64,000 nt of DNA, from contig OY811976.1 of assembly GCA_963681505.1 (NCBI GenBank), positions 7,586,824 to 7,650,823 on the forward strand, given 5' to 3'. Positions 33,544 through 44,322 of the stretch are shown one piece after another. Position 1 is the first letter of the stretch. Each line of letters starts with the position of its first letter. Source of the DNA: Eunapius fragilis. Taxonomy: Eukaryota > Porifera > Demospongiae > Spongillida > Spongillidae. Position numbers and translations under genes: made by a program. The notes under the pieces are model-generated. The model saw nothing but the letters and a program-made list of their open reading frames with translations, made no database searches and was not told the origin of the DNA.

Positions 33544-36356
33544 GCTAAGTACACTCCAAAACACTGAAACCTGAATGTGTATGCGAGGTATGTGCGGGCA
33601 TGTGTGTATGTACATGTTTGTAGGTGTATATGTGCATGTGTATGCTTATGTGTGCGTGTATGTTTGTGTGTGTGCGGTGTGTGTGTGCAGTATGTGTGTG
33701 TGTGTGTGCGGTGTGTGTGTGTGTGTGCAGTATGTGTGTGGTGCCTACTACTGCCTGTGAGACCACCATAGCCACGTAACCCTAATAACTAAACACACAA
33801 CACATGCCCAAAACCGCTTACCAACATTCCTACATCTACTTTCATTGCAAAGGATTTCGTCGCAAATGATTCACTGTAACTTAGCAATGTCTTATGCTAG
33901 ATTACTTCTGATATACGACAAAAGGGGGTATTATGAGGTGAAAAAAAATTATTTCTTATAAACACAGCTCCAATGGGAATACAGACGCAGGCAATGGATA
34001 AATGATAGCATGCATGCATCATACAAGCATCAGCTATCAAAACTAGGGGGACATTCCGAGTGTTCTCACTCATTACTATGAAGGGATTATGACGAGGGGG
34101 GCATTACAACACGGGAGGTAAATATCACGACAAGGGGGGCAATGAGGGCATAATGACGAACGCTGATCAGGTTTTGTATCAGTGTTCAATAATTAGGTCT
34201 TGCATTGTGTTTACACCTGTACCCAATAATTTGGACTAAATGCATGTACATGTAGGATCACCAGATTTGGAATAATGAGTCAAAAAATTTAAGCACCCTC
34301 TCTGAAAAACCAAACCTCAATTCTCAGTAATTGTTCTAATTAATTGTAAAAGCATCATTATATGGCGTCACCACATTTGGCACTGCTACAGTATATTTAT
34401 GCCACACTGTGTAAATAAGGGGGAAACAACACGTAAGGTAACGTCAGGTCATAGCTGGGAGCTAACATCGAATTAAATATCTATTGGAATGTTGTTATGA
34501 TTGCTAAGTGTCTGTCAAAGCAGTATGAATTTTTAAAAAAGGTTAAACATGATCTATGACAGTGGAACCTTCGCCTCTGTGGACCTTCGCCTCTGTGGAC
34601 CTTCCCCTCTGCTGACATGTGTACTGGTCACTATTAAAATGAAATATCATTGACTTTATATAGAAATCCCCTGCAAGTGAATGCCTATCTATTCTTGTAC
34701 AGACGACAGCAGAATATCGCCCCAGCAACAGTACATTGTAAACCTCACAATGTGGGTTGTCCAATTATATTAATAACAAGTTTTAATATTCTACACAACA
34801 TTCCCCAAGGTCCTGCAGGACACTTGAGGTAGGTCACAATGGTGGGCCTTAATCAGAGGGTCCATTATACAATATCGTGGAACCTACTGCCATATTGATC
34901 ATAATGATGACACGATCAATCACTTGACTGATCACGACTTTTTATTTGGAACTGAGAATATAATTTGGTACAGAACACTTCTTCTGCCTTGATTTCTAAT
35001 ATGGGCATAGGAGGAGGTTGAAAACTTCGGTAGCCATGGGGATGCCCCCCCTTCAACCACGCCGAAAACTTATTGTGTGAATAAATTCGTAAAGGCGACC
35101 ACACACTAGGCAACATGTTGCACGCAACACTAAGAATTTTAGCAAAATTCTAGTAAAATATCAGTAAACTAATGTTTTACTGAAAATATAATTGGATTCA
35201 TTGAGTTGCATGCAACATTGTTGCCTGATGTATGGTCGCCTTAAGGCCGACATACACGGGTCGACTTCCTGCCAATTTATCGCCTGCAACTCAAATGAAT
35301 ACGGGTGAAAATTCAGTAAACTAAAGTTTTAACGCATATTCATTTGAGTTGCAGGTGATAAATTGGCAGGAAGTCGACCCGTGTATGTCGGCCTTTAAAT
35401 GTATTTATTAGAAACAATTAACTGAGGCTGGAGCAACAGCTGATGCGAAGTTTTTTCTTTTTGCACCACAATTAGTAATTGGAATTGTGGTCTCCACAGT
35501 TAGACATGCTAGAACAGAAATACAAAATAATGGATCCAAATAGAAAAACAATTCACGTTTCCTTTTAAAAGTCTCTTTTGGGAAAACGTCCTCAACTCTG
35601 TAGCTTCATAACCGTATCCCTTAACCACATGACCTGTACCCATGACCTGTACTGCAAGCACACAAAAGAGAATGCACAATTTGGAGGGGTGTCCCACACT
35701 TGATTTTCCTGCCCCCCCCCCCCCCCCCAAAAAAAAAGACAATCTGCACTACTGCTTTGGAATAACGCAATTAATATCAAAACTATCCAAAACTGCCCAC
35801 AGTGTATTGGCAGTGTATTGACAATATGAATATGGTATTGTCTGTGCAGGCTTTTTTTATTAGGATACGGACCAGCGCTACAAATGCAGGTGACACTTCA
35901 TTCACATTGCCAAAATGCCGCGACCTGTGAACTCAATTACCTCAATCGTGTTTCCATTGTACAGATCTTCTAAGGTGACATCCAGATCCAGGGTGATTGT
36001 GGCACCACGGGGGATTTCCCTCGGCCCCTGGTTACCAGCCTGTCCAAACTGGAACCCAAACCCTCCGAACCCTTGGAAGAAGTTCGAAAACATGTCCCCT
36101 CCTTGGTTGTTCCCCTGTGACTTCAGCCCCTCCTCCCCCTGCTGGTCATAAATTTCCTTTTTTTCCTTATCAGAGAGCACCTCGTATGCAGCATTGATGT
36201 CCTGGAACCGCTCCGAGGCACTGGGGTCGTCGGGGTTCTTGTCGGGGTGGTACTTCATGGCCAAGGTTCTGTAGGCTCTCTTGATTTCACTGGTGCTCGC
36301 ACGTCTGTCCACCCCCAGGATGTTGTAGAAATCACGGCTATTTATTTAATCACGCG

Positions 36357-36394
<38 letters not shown>

Positions 36395-36970
36395 GTGTGT
36401 GTGTGTTGTGTGTGTGTATGCGCGCGTGTGTATGGAAATTGCAATATGCAGAAGAGAAGGAAGGAGACATGGGAGGTGCATAAAAATGAGGACTGTTAGA
36501 AAGTTCAATCAGAAATCTACTCCACAAGCGTTAAAACCAAAACCAAGCCAATGACCACATTCCTTTGAGTCCAAGCCAAAGTGACCACAACGAAAATATA
36601 CACGGAAGTGCATCATAAAAATGCACCATACTAGTACTACATATGAATTACACACAAAAGCTATTATTGTAAGCAGCTTCATTTTAGGTGCAACACAATA
36701 GCCAGTACATGTGCGAAAAAGCGAAGTGTTATATACGTACGCTGGCAACATTTACTGTATGGATATTTCAATGCATACTAGTACAGATAACTGCATACCA
36801 GAGTGGCGTAGTGGCGCATTAATTAGAATGTGCCAAGTATACGCTTGTATATATACACATATACACACTTTATAGTACACTACGCACAGGCGCTTTACTT
36901 ACCCTCCTTCGACCAGGAGCAACAATGCTAGTAACACAAGCAAAGAAACGAGCAGTGATTTTCTGTCCAT
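22841..36970 (-). CDS. DNAJB11: DnaJ homolog subfamily B member 11 (ERdj3), ER co-chaperone
   Basis: Nine exons: 36970-36903, 36337-35941, 33091-32990, 32561-32521, 25854-25772, 25713-25656, 25205-25094, 24089-23930, 22896-22841. All phases agree; 1077 nt gives 358 aa, the same length as the human protein. Residues 1-22 are a signal peptide ([20 protein letters not shown]). The J domain follows, with HPD at 53-55 and [15 protein letters not shown]. Then come a G/F region ([17 protein letters not shown]), the C-terminal substrate-binding domain with ERdj3 cysteines (QCNCR and CEECPN), [29 protein letters not shown], and the conserved end YNGL. ERdj3 stimulates the BiP ATPase and binds unfolded secretory proteins in the ER lumen. 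Introns are unusually large, about 13 kb in total, and packed with satellites. The exon 7 donor region is amplified (24740-25130). NBR1 lies head-to-head 263 bp away. Confidence 0.95.
23248..23300. repeat. CA microsatellite in the last DNAJB11 intron
   Basis: About 25 CA units. Further CA runs follow at 23757-23779 and 23808-23860 in the same intron (22897-23929). THTHTH/VCVCVC frames are not genes. Confidence 0.9.
24740..25130 (-). repeat. Five 75-85 bp tandem copies of the DNAJB11 exon 7 end with its splice donor
   Basis: The last ~30 bases of exon 7 (encoding [10 protein letters not shown]) plus the donor GTTTGTCGCGTTCTTACAG and downstream intron sequence recur with a 75 bp period. Donor sites fall at about 24781, 24856, 24931 and 25006, with 85 bp to the authentic copy at about 25091. 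The extra copies lie in intron 7 and encode [20 protein letters not shown] before each donor. Four decoy donors identical to the real one therefore follow it. Each repeat lacks its own acceptor, so they may be ignored, or may compete or extend the exon. Confidence 0.85.
25911..28128. repeat. 20 bp minisatellite, about 110 copies, in DNAJB11 intron 4
   Basis: The unit agggtgcacaatggtgtact is repeated almost perfectly. Variation is confined mainly to one A/G position (ctaggg or ctgggg), with rare 1-2 base indels (ctaggagtg, ctgggtg). From 27361 to 27600 the variants follow a regular A-G-G order, a 60 bp higher-order unit repeated four times. Frames such as [19 protein letters not shown] arise on both strands because 20 is not a multiple of 3, and are not genes. 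Confidence 0.95.
28780..29630. repeat. Two adjoining minisatellites in DNAJB11 intron 4
   Basis: 28780-29275 consists of about 37 bp units built on 'cccattagctcagggaggga' followed by tggttgggctggggga, with shorter and longer variants. 29275-29630 consists of about 29 bp units 'cattagcacagggaggtggg' plus ggtatagcc. The shared cattagc.caggga core suggests the second array evolved from the first. Confidence 0.9.
30785..30920. repeat. 30 bp minisatellite, 4 copies
   Basis: The unit 'catttcattttcattaata' followed by tggtcaatacct is repeated four times with one variant (atcgtcaa). It is intronic in DNAJB11. Confidence 0.9.
31950..32495. repeat. Minisatellite of 48-56 bp units, about 10 copies
   Basis: Each unit contains gtcagtatggcaccatact, gcacataggctggtgctatg and atgaagta, with length variants carrying an extra 'tgtata'. 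It ends only about 25 bp before the donor of DNAJB11 exon 4 (32521), within intron 4. Confidence 0.9.
33280..33740. repeat. CA/GT microsatellite block in DNAJB11 intron 2
   Basis: Imperfect CA repeats at 33280-33470 lead to an uninterrupted run of about 80 bp (33455-33540). An imperfect GT block follows (33570-33740). An open frame across this region would be repeat-driven. Confidence 0.9.
35091..35396. mobile_element. Two abutting foldback MITEs in DNAJB11 intron 2
   Basis: The first (about 35091-35245) has imperfect inverted ends aaggcgaccacacactaggc / gcctgatgtatggtcgcctt. The second (about 35244-35396) has near-perfect inverted ends ggccgacatacacgggtcga / tcgacccgtgtatgtcggcc, with arms of about 55 bp. 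They meet at cc-TTAA-gg; TTAA also follows the right end of the second (cctTTAAatg), suggesting a TTAA target as in piggyBac-type MITEs. Both share the style 'AAGG.CGAC.ATACA', so they may be distant relatives. Confidence 0.7.
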
Positions 36971-37233
36971 CTGTTGTGCTGTTGTTATCTTTGCTGCCTT
37001 AATATCACAAGTAGTGCACACGATGGTATCAACTTCCGGCTCTACAGTTGGATTTCAAACAGGAGTGGACAGCACAAATGCCACCAGCATACAACCAGAA
37101 CTTGAGTAAGATTAATTATTACTAGCAGATCAATTAACACAATTATTAATATTGCGTCATTGTTCTAAATATAGAATATGTGAGTACATAGGGCAACAAA
37201 AAAACGTGCAAACAACAAAAGTTTCTACCGAAG
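36971..37233. promoter_or_regulatory. 263 bp head-to-head intergenic region, DNAJB11 / NBR1
   Basis: The DNAJB11 ATG (minus, 36970) and NBR1 ATG (plus, 37234) point away from each other with 263 bp between. Visible motifs are an ETS-type site aacttccggc at 37031-37040 and a bZIP-type tgcgtcat at 37153-37160 (reverse complement atgacgca, ATF/CRE-like). I see no canonical ERSE (CCAAT-N9-CCACG). No TATA box is convincing on either side. Such a short gap implies a shared bidirectional promoter. Confidence 0.7.
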
Positions 37234-37793
37234 ATGTCAGACTCAAAGAGACGGTACAACTGCTTGGTGTACTTGGACGCAACAGCACAAGTGCCATTCG
37301 AAGCTCTGCGTGCTAAGGTAGAGTATAGATAGGGTATATTACAACATCGTGTGTATGTGTGTATGTGTTGGTATGTGTAGGCTATATGTGCGTGGTGAGT
37401 ATGCGTGTGTGCGTGTACGGTCTCTGAATATTACTAATAGACTAATGAACCTTAGCTGTTACGTTTTAGTGCTCAACCAACCAGCACGGAAGTGTGATGG
37501 ATTCATACGTTCGAAGTACGTCCCTTCAGCGATAATGATGCGCCTACGGACGCGGCGGCAATTAGGAAAGGTTTTAAACGTCATGTTACATGTACCGTAG
37601 ATTATAAAGTATCTGCAATCTATGCATGTATCTAGGCCTGCTAAAAAACGCTTTAAAAGTGTCGAAGTGTACAGAATAGGCACATTACGTAACAGAATAG
37701 GGACTCCATGTGGACGCCGACCTCCCCGGGATGACACTGAATTCTTGTACCACAAAATGGGTCTTGGGGATGATGTGTGTAAGGGGTTATGGT

Positions 37794-37864
<71 letters not shown>

Positions 37865-38326
37865 ATGGGCACAGTGTAGTCAAGTGTACATTTGGCCCTC
37901 ATCTGCAGCTCAACGAGGAACTTGGTGTGCCTCGTGTCTCCATGTTCTACACCGATGAAGATGGTGATGAGGTCATCGTAGGCAGCCAAGGTAGGCGTGT
38001 TCACGTGTGGCATGTGTGAGTGGAAAGGACAGGGTGATGAAATGTGCTGTGTTGTTGGTGTCAGGTGACACAGCATGATGTAATGAATTATGATTATGTA
38101 ATTATGTTTTTTGGGCTATAAATAGATCAGTACATGTAGGTTAAGGAATGATGTCATGAATAAACTTCTTTTCACAGAGGAACTTGATGAAGCCATGAAG
38201 ACAACCATTGTGCCTGGTGATCTCTTGTGCGTCAGAGTGTATGCTGAGGTTAGTGAACAAAGGGTGCACCCAAACCATTGTGCATACGGCATCCATTACT
38301 TTTGATTACCCACACACACACACACG

Positions 38327-38379
<53 letters not shown>

Positions 38380-41300
38380 TCACCAGGGTGGAGAAGCTAA
38401 GCGTGGTTCTGGGTCAGGAGGAGGACACTACAGAGAGCTGGCCCAGATTGTTGGGGAGGAGAGAAAGGAGGGAGGAAAGCCACACCCCCCAAAGTGGTTC
38501 ACTCCTGCCATGTGTGAGGTAAGTGTGTAGTGAAGGGAGAGGCCTTCCAGCTTTGGGTAGTAAGGTATGTGTGTAGTGAAGAGAGAGGCCTTCCAGCTTT
38601 GGGTAGTAAGGTATGTGTGTAGTGAAGAGAGAGGCCTTCCAGCTTTGGGTAGTAAGGTATGTGTGTAGTGAAGAGAGAGGCCTTCCAGCTTTGGGTAGTA
38701 AGGTATGTGTGTAGTGAAGAGAGAGGCCTTCCAGCTTTGGGTAGTAAGGTATGTGTGTAGTGAAGAGAGAGGCCTTCCAGCTTTGGGCAGTGAGGTATGT
38801 GTGTAGTGAAGAGAGAGGCCTTCCAGCTTTGGGCAGTGAGGTATGTGTGTAGTGAAGAGAGATACCTTCCAGCTTTGGGCTGTGAGGTATGTGTGTAGTG
38901 AAGAGAGAGGCCTTCCAGCTTTGGGCAGTGAGGTATGTGTGTAGTGAAGAAAGAGACCTTCCAGCTTTGGGTAGTGAGGTATGTGTGTCGTGAAGAGAGG
39001 CCTTCCAGCTTTACATTTGAGTAACCAGTGCCATACAAATACGGCTGCATAACAACGACAACAAGTTAAACTGGACATGCGTTACCATACATGTATGATG
39101 TATTCGGATGGGTTAGGGTGAGGTGGGTGATGAACCCATCCTTGTGGATGGGCTAGGGTGAGGTGGGTGATGAACCCATCCTTGTGGATGGGCTAGGGCG
39201 AGGTGGGTGATGAACCCATCCTTGTGGATGCGTAAAAACTAATAACATCGACAACCTTACCAGCCATGTAACGCTCAAAACCTTACCAGCCATGTAACGC
39301 TCAAAACCTTACCAGCCATGTAACGCTCAAAACCTTACCAGCCATGTAACGCTCATAACCTTATCAGCCATGTAACGCTCAAAACCTTACCAGCCATGTA
39401 ACGCTCAAAACCTTACCAGCCATGTAACGCTCATTTTAGCCCTCCCTTATCTGCATGGCATTAACATACATGTACCTGTGCTTGACCCCACCCCCTCTCC
39501 CCCTCTTTCTCCTCCTTTCATGTTCCCGTGGTGACATGCAGAACAACTCCTACCTGCTGGAGGAGATCAACAAGGCCTTCAATGAGGCGGTCATTGTGCT
39601 CAGCTCCATTCATGACACGCGGGGCGTGGTAACCGAGGGCGACGCTGAGAGAGTTGTGCACAGCAACATATCCTGCGATAGCTGTGGAAAGCGCATATGT
39701 GGAGTGCGATACAAGTGTGGGTAAGACATGTACAATGCACGCCAGTGTGTTCCAGTAGCTTCCCTTTGTTTTAAATAACCACCTTTCTAATATAGGTACA
39801 TAGGTACTTGGCATTGTTGCCCCCCCCCCCCCCCCCCCCCCCCCACTTCATAATGTTTATAACTGCTCTCTCCCTTCTTCCCATATTCTGCCCATTTTGT
39901 CATCCAGGAACTGCGTCGACTATGATCTGTGTGAGGCGTGTGAGGTTAGGTCACAGGAACTTCACTTCCCCTCCCACGTGTTCCTGAAACTGAAAGTGCC
40001 AGCACCGTACGTGCGCTCCTCCAAGCCACTGTTGAGAAAGGACCTATACAGCCTCACACAGGAGGAGGAGGAGGAGGAGCCTGGCTCCAGGTGGGCATCA
40101 ATTGGGTTGTGAGGGAGGTATAGATAGGTTTAGATGTGAAAGGAGGGTGTGTATACATGAATGTGTGCACACACTGTTACATGCTCGTGGGAGTTTTTTC
40201 TCTGCAAAAGGAGGAAAATTTTAGTGATGGTAGTGACCGTGTGTGCATGTTGTACTTCACGAGGGAAGTGTACATTGGAATGTATACAACGGCATATCCC
40301 CCCCCCCCCCCCCATGTTCTAAGCCTATGCTTTTTGCACTTACGACATTACAAAACAATGTTAGTCAATTTTAATTTGTTAGAAAACACGCAGGCAAGCA
40401 TCTGCATGTCTATCCTGTACTTGAAACCCAATCAGTATCAAACAGAAATCCCTACACAGTAGTGAAAGGTTGGTATAAGAAATGAACAACAGTGCCAGTG
40501 CTTACTACTGCTATAAAGGGAAGGGGTGAGGGGGTGGGGCATGGCACCTATGGAGGATGCTCCACCCCCTTTTCTTACTCCACATGTGTAGCCCCATCTG
40601 ATGTAGTACTGTGCTTTCCTGCCCTAACCTTCCCCCCCCTCACACCATTCATCACCCCCTCCCCACCTTCCCTCCAACAGTGGGCTGGACTGCAATAGTG
40701 AGTGTACCCAGAAGTCACGGGAGGAGCTGAAGGAGGAGATCAAGCGAAAGAAGCTGGAGAAGAAGATGGCCGCCTTGGGGGGAAGGGGTTGTGCTGCCCT
40801 GCACGCAGAGGGCTGCCACGCCCCCTGCGTGGAGAGGACGCGGGAGGACCTCAAGGACGAGATAAAGAGGAAGAAACTGCAGAAGAAGATGGCAGCCCTT
40901 GGGGCGAGGGTGTCCCCCAGTGGTGTGGGTATGGAGGACGCCAGGGACGCGCTGAAGCACGACCTAAAGATGCACAAGATGGAGAAGAAGAAGGAGAAGA
41001 AGTTGGCCAAGTTGCAGGGCCAGGGGGTCATGCTTCCCCCCTCGCTGGTGGGGCCGTCGGGAGGCAAGGTCCTGGATGGGAAGAAGTACGTGTTAATGAT
41101 TTTCGTATTTTCGTGTGTGTGGTGTGTGTGGTGTCTTATGGTATAGCTGTCGTATGGTGGTGTCATGTGGTGTTATATGGTGTTCATGTGGTGTTGTCAT
41201 GTGGTGTTGTTCATGTGATGTTGTCATGTGGTGGTGTTCATGTGGTGTTTTATCTCGGATTTCAGATACTTGGGTGCAACAATTGTTGCAGATAGGAATT

Positions 41301-44300
41301 ACCCCCAGGGCAGTGTTATCCCCTGTGGACAGCCAGTAAGCGAGCCCCCCCCCCCCCCCCCCCCCCCCCTTCTGCCCCCCCCTTTATCCGCACATTTTGT
41401 CACCCGTTGTCCCCCCCAGTTTGCTAAGAGTTGGGTGGTGGCCAACACAGGGACCAAGAAGTGGAAGCACGTCACACTGGTCCATCAGGCGGGGTATGCC
41501 CCTGTGAACACCGTGGTCGAGGTCCCAGACCTACGTCCGGAGGAGCAGACCATCCTCACCGTGGAGTACCCTCCAGTAGGGGCCAGTCAGCAAAACCAGA
41601 TCGCAAATACAAATATCGCAAGGTAATACTTACCCCCCCCCCCCCCCCCCCCCGAAGTGTGTATGTGGGTACAACACCATGCTGCACCCCTAACCATCCC
41701 TTGCTCCACCCCTAACCATCCCATGCTCCACCCCTAACCATCCCATGCTCCACCCCTAACCATCCCATGCTCCACCCCTAACCATCCCTTGCTCCACCCC
41801 TAACCATCTCTTGCTCCACCCCTAACCATCCCTTGCTCCACCCCTAACCATCCCATGCTCCACCCCTAACCATCCCTTGCTCCACCCCTAACCATCCCAT
41901 GCTCCACCCCTAACCATCCCTTGCTCCACCCCTAACCATCCCATGCTCCACCGCTAACCATCCCTTGCTCCACCCCTAACCATCCCTTGCTCCACCCCTA
42001 ACCATCCCATGCTCCACCCCTAACCATCCCTTGCTCCACCCTTAACCATCCCTTGCTCCACCCCTAACCATCCCTTGCTCCACCCCTAACCATCCCTTGC
42101 TCCACCCCTAACCATCCCTTGCTCCACCCCTAACCATCCCTTGCTCCACCCCTAACCATCCCTTGCTCCACCCCTAACCGTCCCTTGCTCCACCCCTATT
42201 CCCACTTCATCCTTGGTTCTCTTACTCCCTAGTTCATGGCTACTGATGCGCAAAGGCACCCCTTTTGGACCCACCCTCTGGCTTTCTGTGTCAGCAGACA
42301 AGGAGACACAGTGCTACCCTGGCGTAGCCACCACACCTCTTCCTGTCCCCCAACTGTTGGCCACTCCCATCATTCCAAGTGGCACTCCCCCTATGATGAT
42401 AGCCCCTCCTACTCAACAGGAAGTTGTTCCCATGGCGCCTCTGGCCCCTCCTACTCAACAGGAAGTCATTCCCATGGTGCCTCTGCTACCCAGTATCCCC
42501 AGGTCATGTGATGCGGGTGACTTCATGGACATGTCAAGCTCCGTGTGTTCAGAAAGGTTTGTGCAGACGTTTGAGATGGTCCCCCAGACATCACAGAGGT
42601 CATCTGCCCCTTCCTCTCTGGCCGGTAAGCTGGTTGTCATGCTATGATCTTACCTTTTCACACGTCGTAATTGTCAGGGTTTCATCCAGGGTAGGGGGGT
42701 GAGGGAGAGGGGGGGGTGAGGGAGAGGGGGGGGGGGGTGGAGCATTTACACTCCTTGCCATTATATTGCCCCCCTTATACAGAGTGGTATTTTATAAGCG
42801 ATGGTGTGATATTATAGACCCAAGAAGATTTTCAAACAGAATCATCTGTTGCATGTACGACACAGGCTTAGTGTAATCTGATTAGCCTTTTTTTGGTTCA
42901 ATTTTTAATTGCCCCCCCGCCTCGTTTGATCCCTTGACCCCAGACCTTGATAAGCCATGTGATGACCAGCACGAAGGAAGTGACGATGAGTTTGTAGTGG
43001 TCATACCAGATTGCTTCAACCTGGAGGTGCCCCTTCCCGAGCTGGCGTCTCTACGCAGTACCCGGGATGGGGAGGAGGAGCCAGTCGGACGGGAGAGCAG
43101 TACTTCCGTGCCTCTAAATGATGCCCCCCATGGATCAGTCGTCGCAGGCGAGGATTGCGGTGCTGTGAGCAGGGGTGATCGAGGAGATGGATTGATGATT
43201 GCAGGTGATAAGGGGTATGGTGGTGGTGATAGTGCAGATAGTGACGACAGGTGCGGTGATAATAAGAGCAGTGGTGGGTGTGATGATGACAGGTGTGGTG
43301 ATGATGGGTGTGGTGATGATGGGTGTGGTGATGATGGGTGTGGAGATGATGGGTGTGGTGATGATGGGTGTGGTGATGATGGTTGTGGTGATGATGGGTG
43401 TGGATCAGTTGATGACAGTGATGCTGTCGGTGGTGGCGCTTCTGGTGACCCTGTGCTACAAGGCGGAGCCCCAGGTTCAGGTGATCGGAAGCCCCTCCCA
43501 CTTAATAATGCTCGCATGGGTTCTAAGTTCACCCTGCAAAACATGACTTTGAAGAGGGTCATTGATGCTCGCATAAAGAATCCGCTTACCATAGCAACGG
43601 CTGCCATCCACTCAGCTGCAGATTTTGTGTCAACCGGCATCCACTTCAAGTCCACCAGCACACCCTCATCAGGTGGTCCCAGCTCCACAACCGCACCCCC
43701 TGCAGGAGATGATGAGGAAAAGTTTGAAGTAAGTCTCTTTTAGGCAGGATGATGACAGAGCCTGTAGATTTGCATATGCATATAACGTGGTAGCAGTACT
43801 CAGCTGAAGTAGGTAGGTTTTGTGATCTGTGCGCCCATATTGGGCGTTGCAACTAGATAATGCATGTGGGTAAGGTGTTCGGGGGGGGGGGGGGGGTGGT
43901 ATGGGGAGGTGTTGTGGATAGGAAAGTGCAGTTCTGCATTGATAAGCATGGCACCTTCACAGGATGCTCCAGAGCCCTCTGAGACCAGTCCCCAGGCTAC
44001 CACCCCACCAATGCCCCAGGCTACCACCCCGCCTATGCCCCCCGTTGCTGCCCCCTCAAACTCCACCTACCCTCAGGCACCGCACGTCGCCCCGTACCTC
44101 GACAGAGACGTGTCCCGGTTCCTGCCCTCAACGACGCCCACTTGGCAACAGCCAAAGTGGACCGGCCCGCCAACTCCCGCCACCCCGATGGACCAACTGA
44201 TAGGGATGGGATTTGCCAACAGGGAGCTGAACAACAGTCTGCTTGCCAAGCATAACAACAACATCCAGGCAGTGCTGAATGAGCTGTTGGATGAGAGAAA

Positions 44301-44322
44301 CAGCGAGGCTGTGCGTGTGTGA
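37234..44322 (+). CDS. NBR1: NBR1-like selective autophagy receptor
   Basis: Twelve exons: 37234-37317, 37909-37990, 38178-38248, 38387-38518, 39542-39720, 39908-40090, 40681-41085, 41266-41335, 41420-41622, 42233-42624, 42944-43728, 43963-44322. Phases agree throughout; 2946 nt gives 981 aa (human is about 966). Residues 1 to about 80 are a PB1 domain (FYTDEDGDEV acidic motif). About 165-210 is a ZZ zinc finger (ISCDSCGKRICGVRYKCG). About 245-370 are Lys/Glu coiled-coil repeats (REELKEEIKRKKLEKKM, twice). About 378-490 is the four-tryptophan domain (AKSWVVANTGTKKWKH, SWLLMRKGTPFGP). At about 613 is a LIR motif DDEFVVVIPDCF, and at about 935-975 the UBA domain (PMDQLIGMGFANRELNNSLL). It should bind ubiquitinated cargo and Atg8/LC3 at autophagosomes. 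Exon 11 carries an unusual Gly-Cys-Gly-Asp-Asp repeat. Its last two exons are duplicated at 52.9-54.2 kb. Confidence 0.95.
37795..37862. repeat. GT microsatellite in NBR1 intron 1
   Basis: About 33 GT units just before the acceptor of exon 2 (37909). A shorter CA run at 38310-38378 sits directly before exon 4. Confidence 0.9.
38519..39440. repeat. Three minisatellites in NBR1 intron 4
   Basis: 38525-39010: about eleven 45 bp units containing gaggccttccagctttgggt and aaggtatgtgtgtagtgaag. 39105-39235: three 40 bp units (ggatgggctagggtgaggtg plus ggtgatgaacccatccttgt). 39255-39440: seven 26 bp units 'ccttaccagccatgtaacgc' plus tcaaaa. Long minus-strand frames across the first array (HYTHTSLPKAGRPLSS) are repeat artefacts: 45 is a multiple of 3, so all frames stay open. 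Confidence 0.9.
41623..42232. repeat. 22 bp minisatellite in NBR1 intron 9
   Basis: About 23 units of cccttgctccacccctaac plus cat, with a T/A variant (cccttgc or cccatgc), fill nearly the whole intron between exons 9 and 10. The intron begins with a poly-C run after the donor. Confidence 0.95.
43300..43405 (+). repeat. In-frame 15 bp coding repeat (Gly-Cys-Gly-Asp-Asp) in NBR1 exon 11
   Basis: Unit ggtgatgatgggtgt repeats about 7-8 times here, encoding GCGDD repeats about 50-80 residues after the LIR. Copy 2 has two fewer units (exon 30 nt shorter), so the array changes length while preserving frame. The minus-strand translation (HPSSPHPSSPHPSS) is also open but has no gene evidence. Confidence 0.9.

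Noticed and set aside
23240..37870. Histidine/threonine or valine/cysteine frames in CA/GT tracts
   Set aside because: Pure dinucleotide repeat translation; no independent evidence of coding.
38428..39078. Minus-strand 216-codon frame with SLHYTHTSLPKAGRPLSS repeats
   Set aside because: Produced by a 45 bp minisatellite in NBR1 intron 4, antisense to a well-supported gene.
41690..42200. CCCTAACC-containing array, telomere-like
   Set aside because: The period is 22 bp, not 6, and the array fills NBR1 intron 9; it is a minisatellite, not an interstitial telomere.
42882..43688. Minus-strand 268-codon proline/serine/histidine-rich frame, also in copy 2
   Set aside because: Mirror of NBR1 exon 11; open because of GC-rich third positions and the 15 bp repeat. 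The plus-strand exon has correct splice phase and LIR homology.
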